A DNA stretch of 64,000 bases from Paraburkholderia podalyriae (GTDB lineage Bacteria > Pseudomonadota > Gammaproteobacteria > Burkholderiales > Burkholderiaceae): the NCBI RefSeq assembly GCF_014397785.1, contig NZ_VZQQ01000025.1, positions 1 through 64,000 on the forward strand, written 5' to 3'. Under the pieces are notes generated by a model, which saw only the letters and a list, made by a program, of their open reading frames with translations, did no database searches and had not been told where the DNA came from. This document shows positions 17,560-26,315 of this stretch, piece by piece. The translations under genes were made by a program, and so were the position numbers. Numbering within the stretch: position 1 is the first letter of the stretch; each line of letters begins with the position of its first letter.

Positions 17560-18711
17560 TCACTTCGCGAGCACCAGCGTATTCACGTCGTCCTCGACGT
17601 AGTAGAAGCCGTCGCCTTGCGGCGTCATCGCGATACCGAACAGGTCGCCGTTGCCGGGGGGCGACTGCGCCTTGTCGGTGTCGATCCAGCGTGCGTACAA
17701 CTGCTTGCCGGTCGCCGGATCGATTTCGACGACCTGGCCGTTCAACGCGTTGGTCACGAGCAGGTGGCCGTTGGGCGCGGTGACCATCGCGAGCGGACGA
17801 TGCAGCAGGCCGTCGGCGGTCAGCTGGCGGCCGACGCCCGCGCTGCTGTCGCGCGTCAGCGGATCGTCGATCCCGGTGATGCGGTTGCCGATCGCGTCGG
17901 ACACGTACAGCAGCTTCTGATCGGCCGACAGCGCGAGCCCGGTCGGCCCGACGAGGAACACGCCCTTGTCGGCCTGCGCGCCGAAGCCGCTGCCGATCAC
18001 GGTTTCCTGCTTCACGACGGGCGGCTTGCCTGCCGGCACGTCGAGGTCGAGGCGCAGCACGGTGGCCTGCTTGAACACGGGCGGATTGCCTTGCGCGCCG
18101 CCGACGCCGAAGCCCGCGTTGCTGACGAACAGCGTTGCGCTCGTGCCGTTGTCGACGACCGCCATGTTGCCCCACGGATCGTTGATGTTCGGCGTCGAGA
18201 TCGTCGACGCAATCTTGCCTTGCGGGTCGATCACGATCAGGCAGCCAGCGCCCTTGGTGCCGGTCGTGCCGTCGTTGCTCGGCGTGCTGCCGACGATCAC
18301 CCAACCCGACTTCAGCATCGTCATCGCGGTCGACAGGCCGATGCCGCCCGGGCATTCCTTCAGATCGCGCGGCACGGTCGCGAACACCGTCATCTGTCTG
18401 GTGTCCGGGTGATAGTCGATGATCGTGCTGCCGGTGCCCTGCAGGTTCGTCGAGTTGTTGAAGTTGCCGACCAGCACGTCGCCTTGCTTCACGGTGCCCG
18501 CGCTGACCGGCGCGACCACGAGCGCGTACGGATTCTGGTCGCCGTTATCCGGCACGGTGTTGATCAGCGTCGTGTGACGCTTGATCGTTTCAAGGAAGCC
18601 TTGCGGCTCGGCCTGCGCGCTGGCGGCCATCGTGAGAGCGGCGGCGCCGGCCATCGCGGCGAGCAGGGCTCGCGCGGCGCGCGCCGCAAGCTTGCGCGTA
18701 AGTTGATTCAC
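17560..18711 (-). CDS. secreted beta-propeller protein, function unknown
   Basis: 383 residues. GTG 18711 is chosen because ACGGAGG lies 8 bases upstream and a signal peptide follows at once (about residues 1-34, ending ASAQA). The mature protein repeats a pattern of NHL/SMP-30-type blades: GDVLVGNFNNSTNLQGTG, TLFVSNAGFGVGG, LLYVSDAIGNRITGID, HLLVTNALNGQVVEIDPATG. It should be periplasmic. The position between the porin and the Tat-exported peroxidase suggests a partner in the same uptake route, for example binding a complexed iron source; this is inference. I know of no characterised member. Confidence 0.82.
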   Translation of the reverse strand: MNQLTRKLAARAARALLAAMAGAAALTMAASAQAEPQGFLETIKRHTTLINTVPDNGDQNPYALVVAPVSAGTVKQGDVLVGNFNNSTNLQGTGSTIIDYHPDTRQMTVFATVPRDLKECPGGIGLSTAMTMLKSGWVIVGSTPSNDGTTGTKGAGCLIVIDPQGKIASTISTPNINDPWGNMAVVDNGTSATLFVSNAGFGVGGAQGNPPVFKQATVLRLDLDVPAGKPPVVKQETVIGSGFGAQADKGVFLVGPTGLALSADQKLLYVSDAIGNRITGIDDPLTRDSSAGVGRQLTADGLLHRPLAMVTAPNGHLLVTNALNGQVVEIDPATGKQLYARWIDTDKAQSPPGNGDLFGIAMTPQGDGFYYVEDDVNTLVLAK

Positions 18712-18835
18712 GATTGGGCCTCCGTGCGGGTGCACAAAGCGGGAGTGGCGGCGACGATAGAAAGCATGAACAGTGCTGGTCCGGTTACGTGGAGTTGCGT
18801 GTGCTAGCTGGGTTAAGAGCGCGCGGCGGGCAGTC

Positions 18836-20359
18836 TCAGAAGTTGATGATGGTCCGTACGCCGACGACGAAGGTATTGCGCAGCGGCTGCGTCGGGTCGG
18901 TCGGGTTCTGGCCCGCGCCGGCATTGAACGTGTATTGGGCGTCGGCCTGCAGCTGCCACCACGGATTGACCTGGTACTGGTAGGTCGCTTCGAGCGCGGT
19001 TTCGCTGGTGCGCACGCCGTACGGGCTGCCGTTGAATGCCAGGAAGTCCTTGTCGAGTCCGTTCACGTGACTGCCGATCTTGATGTAGGTCAGCGCGAGG
19101 CCGGCGCTGTCGTTGTCGCGGCCTTTGAACGGCGCCTTCAGCACCACGCCGAGGTTGGCCGCGACGCTCACGAGGTTGCGATCGCCCGGCGCGCCCATCA
19201 CGCGCGCGAACACGCCGAGGCTGCGCGGTTCGTCGGGGTCGGGGCGCCACACCATCTGGTCGGCGACCGCGTAGAAGCTGTAGTTGCCGCGGTGATTGGC
19301 GGGAATGGCGGTCGAGCCCGGATTCGCGAGCGACAGCCCCATGTTGTCGTAACGCTGATCGGCGAACTTGTTGGTGTTGTACCAGACGCCTAGTTTGTAG
19401 GTGCCCGGCAAACCGCCGCCGCCCTTGCCGACCATTTCGCCTTCGGCCGGCTGGTTGATCGAATACTGCAACTCGCCGATCCACAACGCGCCGTTATGCA
19501 GGTTGAAGTTCGTGCCGCTCATGTTGTTCGGGTCGTTGCCGAGCGGGTCGCCCGAATACACACCGGCAAGCGCGGTCAACGAAGGCGTGATCTGGCCGCG
19601 CACGCGCACGCCGAGACCCGCGAGCGGATAGGCGGGACCGCCCGACGGCATGTCGTACGAGGGCAGTGCGGGCCAGCCGAACATCGTGTTGAGGAACAAG
19701 GCCGCATACGTGCTCGTGATGAATTCCTGGTCGAGACTCTGCTGACCGATCTTCACGTCGACGCGCTTGTTCAGGAACGACTGCTGATACCAGAGTTCCC
19801 ACAGGCGGGTCGCGTCGGCGGCCTCGATGCCGCTCGCCGTGTTCAGCGTGCCGAGCTTGTTCGCGCTCAGGTTCGCGCCGTGAATCTGCAGCGCGCTGAC
19901 GTTGAAGAGGCCGCCCGGCAGGCCGAACGCCTTTTGCGTATCCATCTGCAAGGTGGCGGTGGTCAGCCCGTCGTAATCGGCGCCGCGTTCGAGACCGCCG
20001 CGCAGATTGGCCAGCACTTCGCTGGTTTCGGTCAGCGTGAAGGTCATGCCGTACTTGCCGAGCCACGGACGCAGGCCGCCCATGTCGCCGAGCAATTGCT
20101 GGCGGTTCCAGAGGCCCGTCCACTGGTTGGTCTGCGTCGCCTGAATGTTCAGGTCGGCTTCAGCGGCTTCCGGGTTCGCGTCGGGATTGGCTTCGGCCAG
20201 CGCCGAGTGGGCGCTCAACGAGGCCCACGCGAAAGCCGTGCACAGTGCAACGTGCCGCATCGAAGGCAAACGCGTACGATGAGTTGCGCCGGTAGCTGCG
20301 GAAGAGTCGCAAAAAGGACGCGCTTTGGCGCGCGGTCCATTGAGTTGGGCGAACTTCAT
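18836..20359 (-). CDS. OprB-family outer-membrane porin
   Basis: 507 residues from ATG 20359 (AAAGGA upstream). A long N-terminal region contains a second ATG at MRHVALCTAFAWASLSAHSALA that looks like the real signal-peptide core. The mature part opens with LWNRQQLLGDMGGLRPWLGKYG, which is the OprB hallmark, and ends with alternating beta strands and the terminal phenylalanine VGVRTIINF. OprB proteins are described as carbohydrate-selective, but here the gene heads a block with a DyP peroxidase and an iron importer behind a Fur-box-like site. A role in passage of an iron compound is therefore proposed. Confidence 0.87.
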   Translation of the reverse strand: MKFAQLNGPRAKARPFCDSSAATGATHRTRLPSMRHVALCTAFAWASLSAHSALAEANPDANPEAAEADLNIQATQTNQWTGLWNRQQLLGDMGGLRPWLGKYGMTFTLTETSEVLANLRGGLERGADYDGLTTATLQMDTQKAFGLPGGLFNVSALQIHGANLSANKLGTLNTASGIEAADATRLWELWYQQSFLNKRVDVKIGQQSLDQEFITSTYAALFLNTMFGWPALPSYDMPSGGPAYPLAGLGVRVRGQITPSLTALAGVYSGDPLGNDPNNMSGTNFNLHNGALWIGELQYSINQPAEGEMVGKGGGGLPGTYKLGVWYNTNKFADQRYDNMGLSLANPGSTAIPANHRGNYSFYAVADQMVWRPDPDEPRSLGVFARVMGAPGDRNLVSVAANLGVVLKAPFKGRDNDSAGLALTYIKIGSHVNGLDKDFLAFNGSPYGVRTSETALEATYQYQVNPWWQLQADAQYTFNAGAGQNPTDPTQPLRNTFVVGVRTIINF

Positions 20360-20490
20360 CGAAATCCTTTTAGTGTTGTTTCGACCGTTGCGATCAATTT
20401 GCGACTGCCTGGCGCGACATCGCGTGTTGTCCGAGGCTGCCAAAGCGGCTGATGGCGTGATCGTACGCAGGCGCGTTACGGGAGTCAACA

Positions 20491-20512
20491 CAAATGAGAA
20501 CGATTCGCAACA
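20491..20512. promoter_or_regulatory. Fur-box-like site upstream of the porin operon
   Basis: CAAATGAGAACGATTCGCAA resembles the AATGAGAAT-ATTC-CATT core of Fur boxes seen in Burkholderia and Pseudomonas iron genes; most core positions match. It lies about 130 bases upstream of the porin start, in the gap between the porin gene (-) and the secreted protein gene at 20688 (+). It suggests iron repression of the six-gene block. Confidence 0.55.
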
Positions 20513-20687
20513 ATATCGCTGGCATGTAATTCCCGGATTTACGGACTGCTCTTAAACTTTATGCGGGCGTAAGCAGGTATTAATTAAAACGTAATCGAAA
20601 CGTTTTGATGTGGTCAGGCCGAACGTGCGAAAGCGCGAGATGTCGAAGCGCACGAGTCACCCCGAAAGTCAAAGTAAGGAGGTAGAA

Positions 20688-21365
20688 ATGAGCAAGCGCA
20701 GTCTTCTGGTTTCGTTGCTGGTGAGCGGCGGTCTGTTGCTGGGCGGCGCGGCGCACGCGCAGTTGAATCTGAAACAGTTCGGCATCGGCGGCGGCGGTGA
20801 TAACCCGGCGGGTGGCGGCGTGTCGTCGGGCGGCATGTCGCAGCTGTTGCAGAGCTACGTGGGCGCGAACCAGCAGGTGCTGAGCGGTCAATCGAGTCTC
20901 GCGTCGGCGATGGGCATGACGAGTGCGGCCGGCCAGGCGCAGCAGGCGGCGGGACTCTTGAGCGGCGGCGCGCCGTCGGTCAGTCAGTTGACGCAGGCCG
21001 GTAGCACGCAGCAGTCGCTGTCGCAGAAGCTGACCGATGCGTTCGCCAGTCATGCAAGTGGCGGCGCGTCTTCGACGCCGGTCAACAAGGAAGCGTTCAC
21101 CGAGGGGCTATCGTCGCTCGGCAAGGGCGTGAGCCAGTATTCGAGCTTGCAGTCGGGGCTCGGCAGCCTCGGGCAGATGAGTCCGTCGTCGCTGCTGCAA
21201 TCGGGCCTCAATCCGCAGACCGCGCAAAGCGCTTCGTATATCGCGCAATCGGCGCCTGGGCAGTTGCAGTCGCTGATGTCGACGCTGAGCTCGGCCGTGC
21301 AGTTCGCGTCGAGCCACGGCATTACCGTGCCGTCGATCGCGACATCGGCGTTGAAAGGGCTGTAG
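20688..21365 (+). CDS. secreted Gly/Ser/Gln-rich protein of unknown function
   Basis: 225 residues. The start ATG at 20688 has a strong AAGGAGG six bases upstream, and a signal peptide (MSKRSLLVSLLVSGGLLLGG, cleavage after AAHA) follows. The mature part is low in charge and rich in Gly, Ser, Gln, Leu and Ala, with heptad-like stretches such as SYVGANQQVLSGQSSLASAM and SSLQSGLGSLGQMSPSSLLQ. Orthologues are, as far as I recall, common in Burkholderia as hypothetical proteins. It is divergent from the porin operon and could share its promoter region. Confidence 0.8.
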   Translation: MSKRSLLVSLLVSGGLLLGGAAHAQLNLKQFGIGGGGDNPAGGGVSSGGMSQLLQSYVGANQQVLSGQSSLASAMGMTSAAGQAQQAAGLLSGGAPSVSQLTQAGSTQQSLSQKLTDAFASHASGGASSTPVNKEAFTEGLSSLGKGVSQYSSLQSGLGSLGQMSPSSLLQSGLNPQTAQSASYIAQSAPGQLQSLMSTLSSAVQFASSHGITVPSIATSALKGL

Positions 21366-21454
21366 GCGCATTTGCGCTTCGCCACGCGCGGTCGCTGCGG
21401 AGCCCAAAACCGCTATGATCGCGTCGAACCCGCAACCCAACCGGAATTCCGCCG

Positions 21455-22291
21455 ATGTCCCACTCCGTCAATCTGGAAAACTACTTCGCCCGGATCGGCT
21501 ATCAGGGCCCGCGCGCCGCCACGCTCGACGTGCTGCGGGCGATTCACCGGCTCCATCCCGCCGCGATCCCGTTCGAGAACCTGAACCCGTTGATGCGCCG
21601 ACCGGTCAGGATCGATCCCGAAGCCGTCGAACGCAAGCTCGTGACCGACAAGCGCGGTGGCTACTGCTTCGAGCAGAACATTCTGTTCGCGAACGTGCTG
21701 ATGCAACTCGGCTTCAAGGTCACGCCGATGCTTGCGCGCGTCGTGTGGGGCCGCGCGCCCGGCACGATTGCGCCGCGTACGCATATGGTGTTGCGCGTCG
21801 ATATCGACGGCGACGAATGGATCGCCGACGTCGGCTTCGGCGCCGTGACGCTGACCGCGCCGCTGCGGCTGACCCCCGGCCTCGCGCAGCCGATTCCGCT
21901 CGGCACGTTCCGTCTCGCCGACGCCGGGCACGACACCGTCTATCTGGAGGTGCTGGCGCCGGACGAGAGCTGGACCCGCGTTTATCACGTCGATCTGCGC
22001 GCAGTCGAGTGGGTCGATTATGAAATCTCGAACTGGTACACGTCGACGTCGCCGGATTCGAAGTTCGTGCAGAACCTGCTGGCGTGCCGCGTGTTGCCCG
22101 AACTGCGCCTCGCGCTATTGAACGATCAGTACAACGAGCGCGACGCACAAGGGCGGATCGTCAACGAACGGCGCCTCGCGAGCGCCGCCGAACTCGCCGA
22201 CTGTCTGCGGGAACGCTTCGGCTTGAATCTGGAGGACATCGATATCGCCGACGTGTTCGAGCGCGTGCGCACGCGCGACGACAGCGCGTAA
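21455..22291 (+). CDS. nat: arylamine N-acetyltransferase (NAT)
   Basis: 278 residues. It transfers acetyl from acetyl-CoA to arylamines or hydrazines. The catalytic triad is visible: Cys71 in RGGYCFEQN, His110 in PRTHMVLRV and Asp125 in IADVGFG. The N-terminal YFARIGYQGPR and PFENLNPLM are further family marks. The length is normal for bacterial NATs. It is followed after 24 bases by a membrane methyltransferase gene on the same strand. Confidence 0.93.
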   Translation: MSHSVNLENYFARIGYQGPRAATLDVLRAIHRLHPAAIPFENLNPLMRRPVRIDPEAVERKLVTDKRGGYCFEQNILFANVLMQLGFKVTPMLARVVWGRAPGTIAPRTHMVLRVDIDGDEWIADVGFGAVTLTAPLRLTPGLAQPIPLGTFRLADAGHDTVYLEVLAPDESWTRVYHVDLRAVEWVDYEISNWYTSTSPDSKFVQNLLACRVLPELRLALLNDQYNERDAQGRIVNERRLASAAELADCLRERFGLNLEDIDIADVFERVRTRDDSA

Positions 22292-22315
22292 CCAGACCGC
22301 ACGAGGCAGCCGCAA

Positions 22316-22996
22316 ATGCTCACGCGTTTGATCCTGCAATCGCTGGCGTGGCTGGCGTTCATGGGCGTGCTGCTGTTCGGCGCGGCCGGCACGCTCGCGT
22401 GGCCGGCCGCGTGGTGGTATCTGCTCGAACTGGCGGTATTGAGCCTGTGGCTCGGCTTGTGGCTCGCGCGTCATGATCCCGCGCTGCTCGCGGAGCGGCT
22501 CGCGCCGCTCGTGCAGGCGCAGCAGAGCCGCTGGGATCGTGTGTTCATGGCCGCGGTCGGGGCCGCGTGGTGCGGCTGGCTGATCCTGATGGGCTTCGAC
22601 GCGATGCGCTTTCGCTGGTCCGCGCCGCTGCCGGTGTGGCTCATGGGCTTCGGCGCGCTGTGCGTGTTCGTGTGCATCTTCATGTGCCGTTTCGTGTTTC
22701 GCGCGAACAGCTATGCGGCGCCGGTCGTCAAGATCCAGGCGAGCCGCGGGCACAAGGTCGCCGACACTGGCCCCTACGCGTACGTCCGTCATCCGATGTA
22801 CGCGGCCGCGCTGGTGTTCTTCGTCGGCACCCCGCTGCAGCTCGGCTCGTGGTGGGGGCTCGCGGCGCTGCCCGTAATGGCGTACGGCATGGGCTGGCGC
22901 GCGGTGCGCGAGGAGCGGCTGCTCGCCGGGCAACTCGACGGCTACACCGAATACATGGCTCGTGTGCGTTACCGTTTCGTGCCGTTCATCTGGTAG
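22316..22996 (+). CDS. ICMT/PEMT-like membrane methyltransferase family protein
   Basis: 226 residues with about five hydrophobic segments. The C-terminal half has the isoprenylcysteine-methyltransferase signature: DTGPYAYVRHPMYAAAL, then REERLL and GYTEYMARVRYRFVPFIW. These residues form the S-adenosylmethionine and substrate pocket in the family. The bacterial substrate is unknown. The 24-base gap from the NAT gene suggests one transcript. Confidence 0.82.
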   Translation: MLTRLILQSLAWLAFMGVLLFGAAGTLAWPAAWWYLLELAVLSLWLGLWLARHDPALLAERLAPLVQAQQSRWDRVFMAAVGAAWCGWLILMGFDAMRFRWSAPLPVWLMGFGALCVFVCIFMCRFVFRANSYAAPVVKIQASRGHKVADTGPYAYVRHPMYAAALVFFVGTPLQLGSWWGLAALPVMAYGMGWRAVREERLLAGQLDGYTEYMARVRYRFVPFIW

Positions 22997-23096
22997 CGCG
23001 TCCCAGTGGTCTCGCCGCTGTCGAACCGGGTAAGATTGGGCCCGGCCGACGGAGAACCGGCCACGGTGTACCTCATGTACCACCGGCGAACCACCG

Positions 23097-23894
23097 ATGA
23101 GGTCTGGAGTGAAAACAACGACGCAGGCGCACAAAACATCCGCCGCACAGGCCGAGCGGAACCAGGAGTCCGCCATCCGCGATAACGACCGCGACACGCC
23201 GGTCAAGGCAATGCCCGCCTACGAGCAGATCAAACGCTACGTGGTTCAGCGCATCAGTGAAGGCGCATGGAAGCCGGGCGGACTGATTCCTTCCGAAACG
23301 GAACTGGTCAAGGAGTTCGGCGTCGCGCGCATGACGGTGTCGCGCGCGCTGCGCGAGTTGACGGCCGAGCGTGTGCTGACGCGCGTGCAAGGCTCGGGCA
23401 CCTTCGTCGCGCCGCGGCGGTATGAATCGACGGTGCTGGAGATCCGCAATATCGCCGATGAAATCGCCGCGCGCGGTCATCGTCATTCGGCGCGCGTGCT
23501 GACGCTCGAACCGAGCGACGATGCCGATGCGCTCCAAGCGCTCGGTCTCGCGAGCGGCCCCGCGTTTCATTCGTGCATCGTGCACAGCGAGGAGGGCGAG
23601 CCGATCCAGTACGAGGACCGCTTCGTCAATCCGCAGGTGTTCCCTGATTATCTGCGCCAGGACTTCTCGGTCGAAACCCCGAATCACTACATGGTGCGGC
23701 TCGCGCCCGTGCAGCGCGCCGAGTTTCGCATCTATGCGCAGAAGCCGGACGCCTATGTGCGCCGTCATCTGATGATGGATATCGGCGAGCCGTGTCTGCT
23801 GCTGTGGCGGCGTACGTGGGTCGGCGAGAACGTCGCGACGTCGGTGCGGCTATGGCATCCGGCGTCGCGTTTTCATCTGGCGGGGACCGTGTAG
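23097..23894 (+). CDS. GntR/HutC-family transcriptional regulator
   Basis: 265 residues from ATG 23097; GTG 23109 is an alternative with GAGG just upstream. The winged helix (about residues 38-105) includes GGLIPSETELVKEFGVARMT and TVSRALRELTAERVLTRVQG-like text, and the C-terminal UTRA domain includes EGEPIQYEDRFVNPQVFPDY. EDRFVNP is typical of HutC, the repressor of histidine use, which senses urocanate. No hut enzyme gene is in the window, so a histidine link remains unproven. It faces tail to tail a paralogue ending at 23915. Confidence 0.85.
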   Translation: MRSGVKTTTQAHKTSAAQAERNQESAIRDNDRDTPVKAMPAYEQIKRYVVQRISEGAWKPGGLIPSETELVKEFGVARMTVSRALRELTAERVLTRVQGSGTFVAPRRYESTVLEIRNIADEIAARGHRHSARVLTLEPSDDADALQALGLASGPAFHSCIVHSEEGEPIQYEDRFVNPQVFPDYLRQDFSVETPNHYMVRLAPVQRAEFRIYAQKPDAYVRRHLMMDIGEPCLLLWRRTWVGENVATSVRLWHPASRFHLAGTV

Positions 23895-23914
23895 TACGGT
23901 GCCTGAAGCGCGCG

Positions 23915-24727
23915 TTACCCCTGGCGCTGCGACGTATTCGGCGAAAAGCGGCAACCGAGCCTGTAGCGTGAACCCGGATGCACGAAGCGCGCGAACGTCA
24001 CGGCGACGCTGCCCGTCCACGTGCGGCGCGTCAGCGTCAGGCACGGTTCCTCGGCGTGAATTTCGAGCAGCTCGGCTTCGGCGGGCGTCGGCAGCGCCGC
24101 GTCGACCACGTGTTCGAGATCGTGCATCGGCACGACCGTCAGCAGATACTCGGACGGCTTGAGCGCCGAAAAATCGTGCTGCAGAAAATCCGGCGCGACG
24201 GCCGGATTCACATAGCGATCTTCGAGCTGCACCGGCAGGCCGTTCTCGCGATGCACGCAGATCACATGAAACACCGAAGCACCCGGCGCCAGCCCCAATG
24301 CGTTCGACACCGTGACTGACGCGGTCTCGCGCTGCAACAGCACCATATCGCAACGATACGCGTGGCCGCGCGAGCGGATCTCGTCGCCGATATGGGCGAT
24401 CATCAATAGCGTGGACTGCGGCTTGTTCGGCGCGACGAAAGTACCGACGCCCGATACGCGCGTGACGAGCCCCGCGTCTGCGAGCTCGCGCAGCGCGCGG
24501 TTGACCGTCATGCGCGAGACACCGAGCGTCGCGACGAGGTCGAGTTCAGAAGGCAGACGGTCGCCCGCCTGGCGTTCGCCCGATTCGATGATCTGGTGGA
24601 TATGCTGCTTGACCTGTTCGTAGCGCGCGGCCGGCGCCTCGTCGCTGCCGCGCGCGATTCTGGCCGTGGCGCTGGCCGCGTTAGCGGAGGATTTGCGGTG
24701 AGGCTTGTTGCGAACGGTGGCGCTCAT
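23915..24727 (-). CDS. GntR/HutC-family regulator at the end of the amino-acid ABC operon
   Basis: 270 residues. The helix-turn-helix reads RLPSELDLVATLGVSRMTVNRALREL, given here as its key parts LPSELDLVATLGVSRMT and NRALREL. The UTRA effector domain has LPVQLEDRYVNPAVAPDFLQ. It shares domain order and many motifs with the regulator at 23097, so the two are paralogues. Its ATG overlaps the stop of the ABC ATPase gene (ATGA), so it is in the same operon and probably controls it, possibly through the GTATATACCGC sites at 27987 and 28083. Confidence 0.87.
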   Translation of the reverse strand: MSATVRNKPHRKSSANAASATARIARGSDEAPAARYEQVKQHIHQIIESGERQAGDRLPSELDLVATLGVSRMTVNRALRELADAGLVTRVSGVGTFVAPNKPQSTLLMIAHIGDEIRSRGHAYRCDMVLLQRETASVTVSNALGLAPGASVFHVICVHRENGLPVQLEDRYVNPAVAPDFLQHDFSALKPSEYLLTVVPMHDLEHVVDAALPTPAEAELLEIHAEEPCLTLTRRTWTGSVAVTFARFVHPGSRYRLGCRFSPNTSQRQG

Positions 24728-25611
24728 AGCGGCCTGGTGTCGTCGGGGCCGCGCGTCCAGAACGCATTGCGGTCGAGATAGTTTTGCAGAAACTGCCGCA
24801 GACGCGGCTGCGCGGCATCGTGAAACACGTCACGCGGTTTGCCCTGCACGGCGATGCGACCTTGATCGATGAACACGACCTTGTCGGCGACCTGCGCGGC
24901 AAAGCCCATTTCGTGCGTGACCACGGCCATCGTCATGCCGTCGCGCGCGAGCTGCTTCATCACTTGCAGCACTTCGCCGACCAGCTCTGGATCGAGCGCC
25001 GAAGTCGGTTCGTCGAACAGCATGATGTGCGGCTCCATCGCGAGCGCGCGCGCAATCGCGACGCGCTGTTGCTGACCGCCCGACAGTTTCGCTGGATACG
25101 CGTCGCCCTTATGCGCGAGGCCGACCGTCTCCAGCATCGCGTTCGCTCGGCGGCGCGCTTCGTCGTGCGACAGGCGCCGCACGCGCAGCAGCGCCTCCAT
25201 CACGTTGCCGAGCGCGCTCATGTGCGGCCACAGGTTGAACTGCTGGAACACCATGCCGACGTTGCGGCGCACGCGGTTGATGTCGCCCTGCGACGCACGC
25301 ACGCGTTTGCCGTTGCGTTCGGTATAGCCGAGCAGTTCGCCTTCGATGCGCACGTCGCCGTGATCGTAGGTTTCGAGCGCGGCGAGGCAGCGCAGCAGCG
25401 TGCTCTTGCCTGAGCCCGACGGCCCGATGATGCAGACCACTTCGGAACGCGCGATGTCGAGATCGATGCCGCGCAGCACCTCGACATCACCGAAGCGTTT
25501 GCGCAGATCGCGCACTTCGATCAGCGGCGCGGCATTCGGCGCGTTCGCCGTTGCGCTGGCGGACGACGCGGCAGATTGCGCGGAGGAAGGCATGTCGGCG
25601 ATGGCGTTCAT
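24724..25611 (-). CDS. polar amino-acid ABC transporter ATPase
   Basis: 295 residues. A 30-residue Ala/Ser-rich lead precedes the nucleotide-binding domain. Walker A IGPSGSGKSTLLR, Q-loop VFQQFNLWPHMSALGNV, signature LSGGQQQRVAIARALAMEP and Walker B IMLFDEPTSALDPELVGEVL are present. The wording is that of the HisP/GlnQ group. It works with the two permeases encoded just upstream and the binding protein at 27058. Confidence 0.92.
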   Translation of the reverse strand: MNAIADMPSSAQSAASSASATANAPNAAPLIEVRDLRKRFGDVEVLRGIDLDIARSEVVCIIGPSGSGKSTLLRCLAALETYDHGDVRIEGELLGYTERNGKRVRASQGDINRVRRNVGMVFQQFNLWPHMSALGNVMEALLRVRRLSHDEARRRANAMLETVGLAHKGDAYPAKLSGGQQQRVAIARALAMEPHIMLFDEPTSALDPELVGEVLQVMKQLARDGMTMAVVTHEMGFAAQVADKVVFIDQGRIAVQGKPRDVFHDAAQPRLRQFLQNYLDRNAFWTRGPDDTRPL

Positions 25612-25624
25612 AGGTGTCCCGGAA

Positions 25625-26287
25625 TCATGCCATGAAGCGTGCGAGGCGGGCTTCGGCCCACATGCCCGCGCGCGAGGTCAGCTCGACCAGCGCGAGGTAG
25701 CACACGCACAGCACCAGCAGGGTTTCGACGAAAGCGAAGGTGGCCGAGCCGATGCCGGTCAGCACGAAGGTCAGTTCGGGCACCGTGACGATCGACAGCA
25801 CGGCGGTTTCCTTGCTCAGCACGATGATCAGATTGGTCAGCGCGGGCACGATCAGCACCAGCATCTGCGGCGCCTGGATGCGCACGATCGCCTGCCAGCG
25901 CGTGAGCCCGAGACAGGACGCCGCTTCCAGATGACCTTTCGGCACCGACTGGAAGCCGGAGCGGAACGCCTCGGCGAAATACGCACTGCCGTAGAGGCCG
26001 AGACCGACGATGCCGGCCGTCATCGGTTCGAGTGTGAGGCCGATCGACGGGCCGGCGTAGTACAGCAGAAACAGTTGCACCAGAAACGGCGTGCCGCGCA
26101 ACAGCTCGATATAGACGCGCAGCGCGGCACGCAGCCAGCGTCCGCAGAACAGTTGCAGCACCGCGATCAGAAAGCCGATCACGAGACCGATCGCGACGCC
26201 CGCGGCCCAGCTGCCGAGCGTCGTCGCGAGGCCGGCGGCGATCGGCTGCAGGTTGTGCGTGATGACGGTCGGGTCGAACGTTTGCAT
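25625..26287 (-). CDS. polar amino-acid ABC transporter permease 1
   Basis: 220 residues from ATG 26287; the extra upstream codons of the open frame overlap the preceding permease gene. It has five or so membrane helices with the HisM/GlnP motif YIELLRGTPFLVQLFLLYY near residue 65 and the EAA loop HLEAASCLGLTRWQAIVRI. The stop is 13 bases before the ATPase gene. It pairs with the permease at 26316 to form the membrane channel. Confidence 0.9.
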   Translation of the reverse strand: MQTFDPTVITHNLQPIAAGLATTLGSWAAGVAIGLVIGFLIAVLQLFCGRWLRAALRVYIELLRGTPFLVQLFLLYYAGPSIGLTLEPMTAGIVGLGLYGSAYFAEAFRSGFQSVPKGHLEAASCLGLTRWQAIVRIQAPQMLVLIVPALTNLIIVLSKETAVLSIVTVPELTFVLTGIGSATFAFVETLLVLCVCYLALVELTSRAGMWAEARLARFMA

Positions 26288-26315
26288 GGCGCAGTCAAGG
26301 TAGGCGTGGGATCGG

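Noticed and set aside
16150..18807. 885-codon plus-strand open frame opposite the DyP and propeller genes
   Set aside because: It is antisense to two genes with clear domains and signal peptides, and its own text has no motif and the biased composition of a shadow frame.
23041..23090. GC-rich inverted repeats and GGTGTAC/GTACCACC before the HutC-type gene
   Set aside because: The symmetry is imperfect and differs from the GTATATACCGC sites, so it is not strong enough to call an operator.
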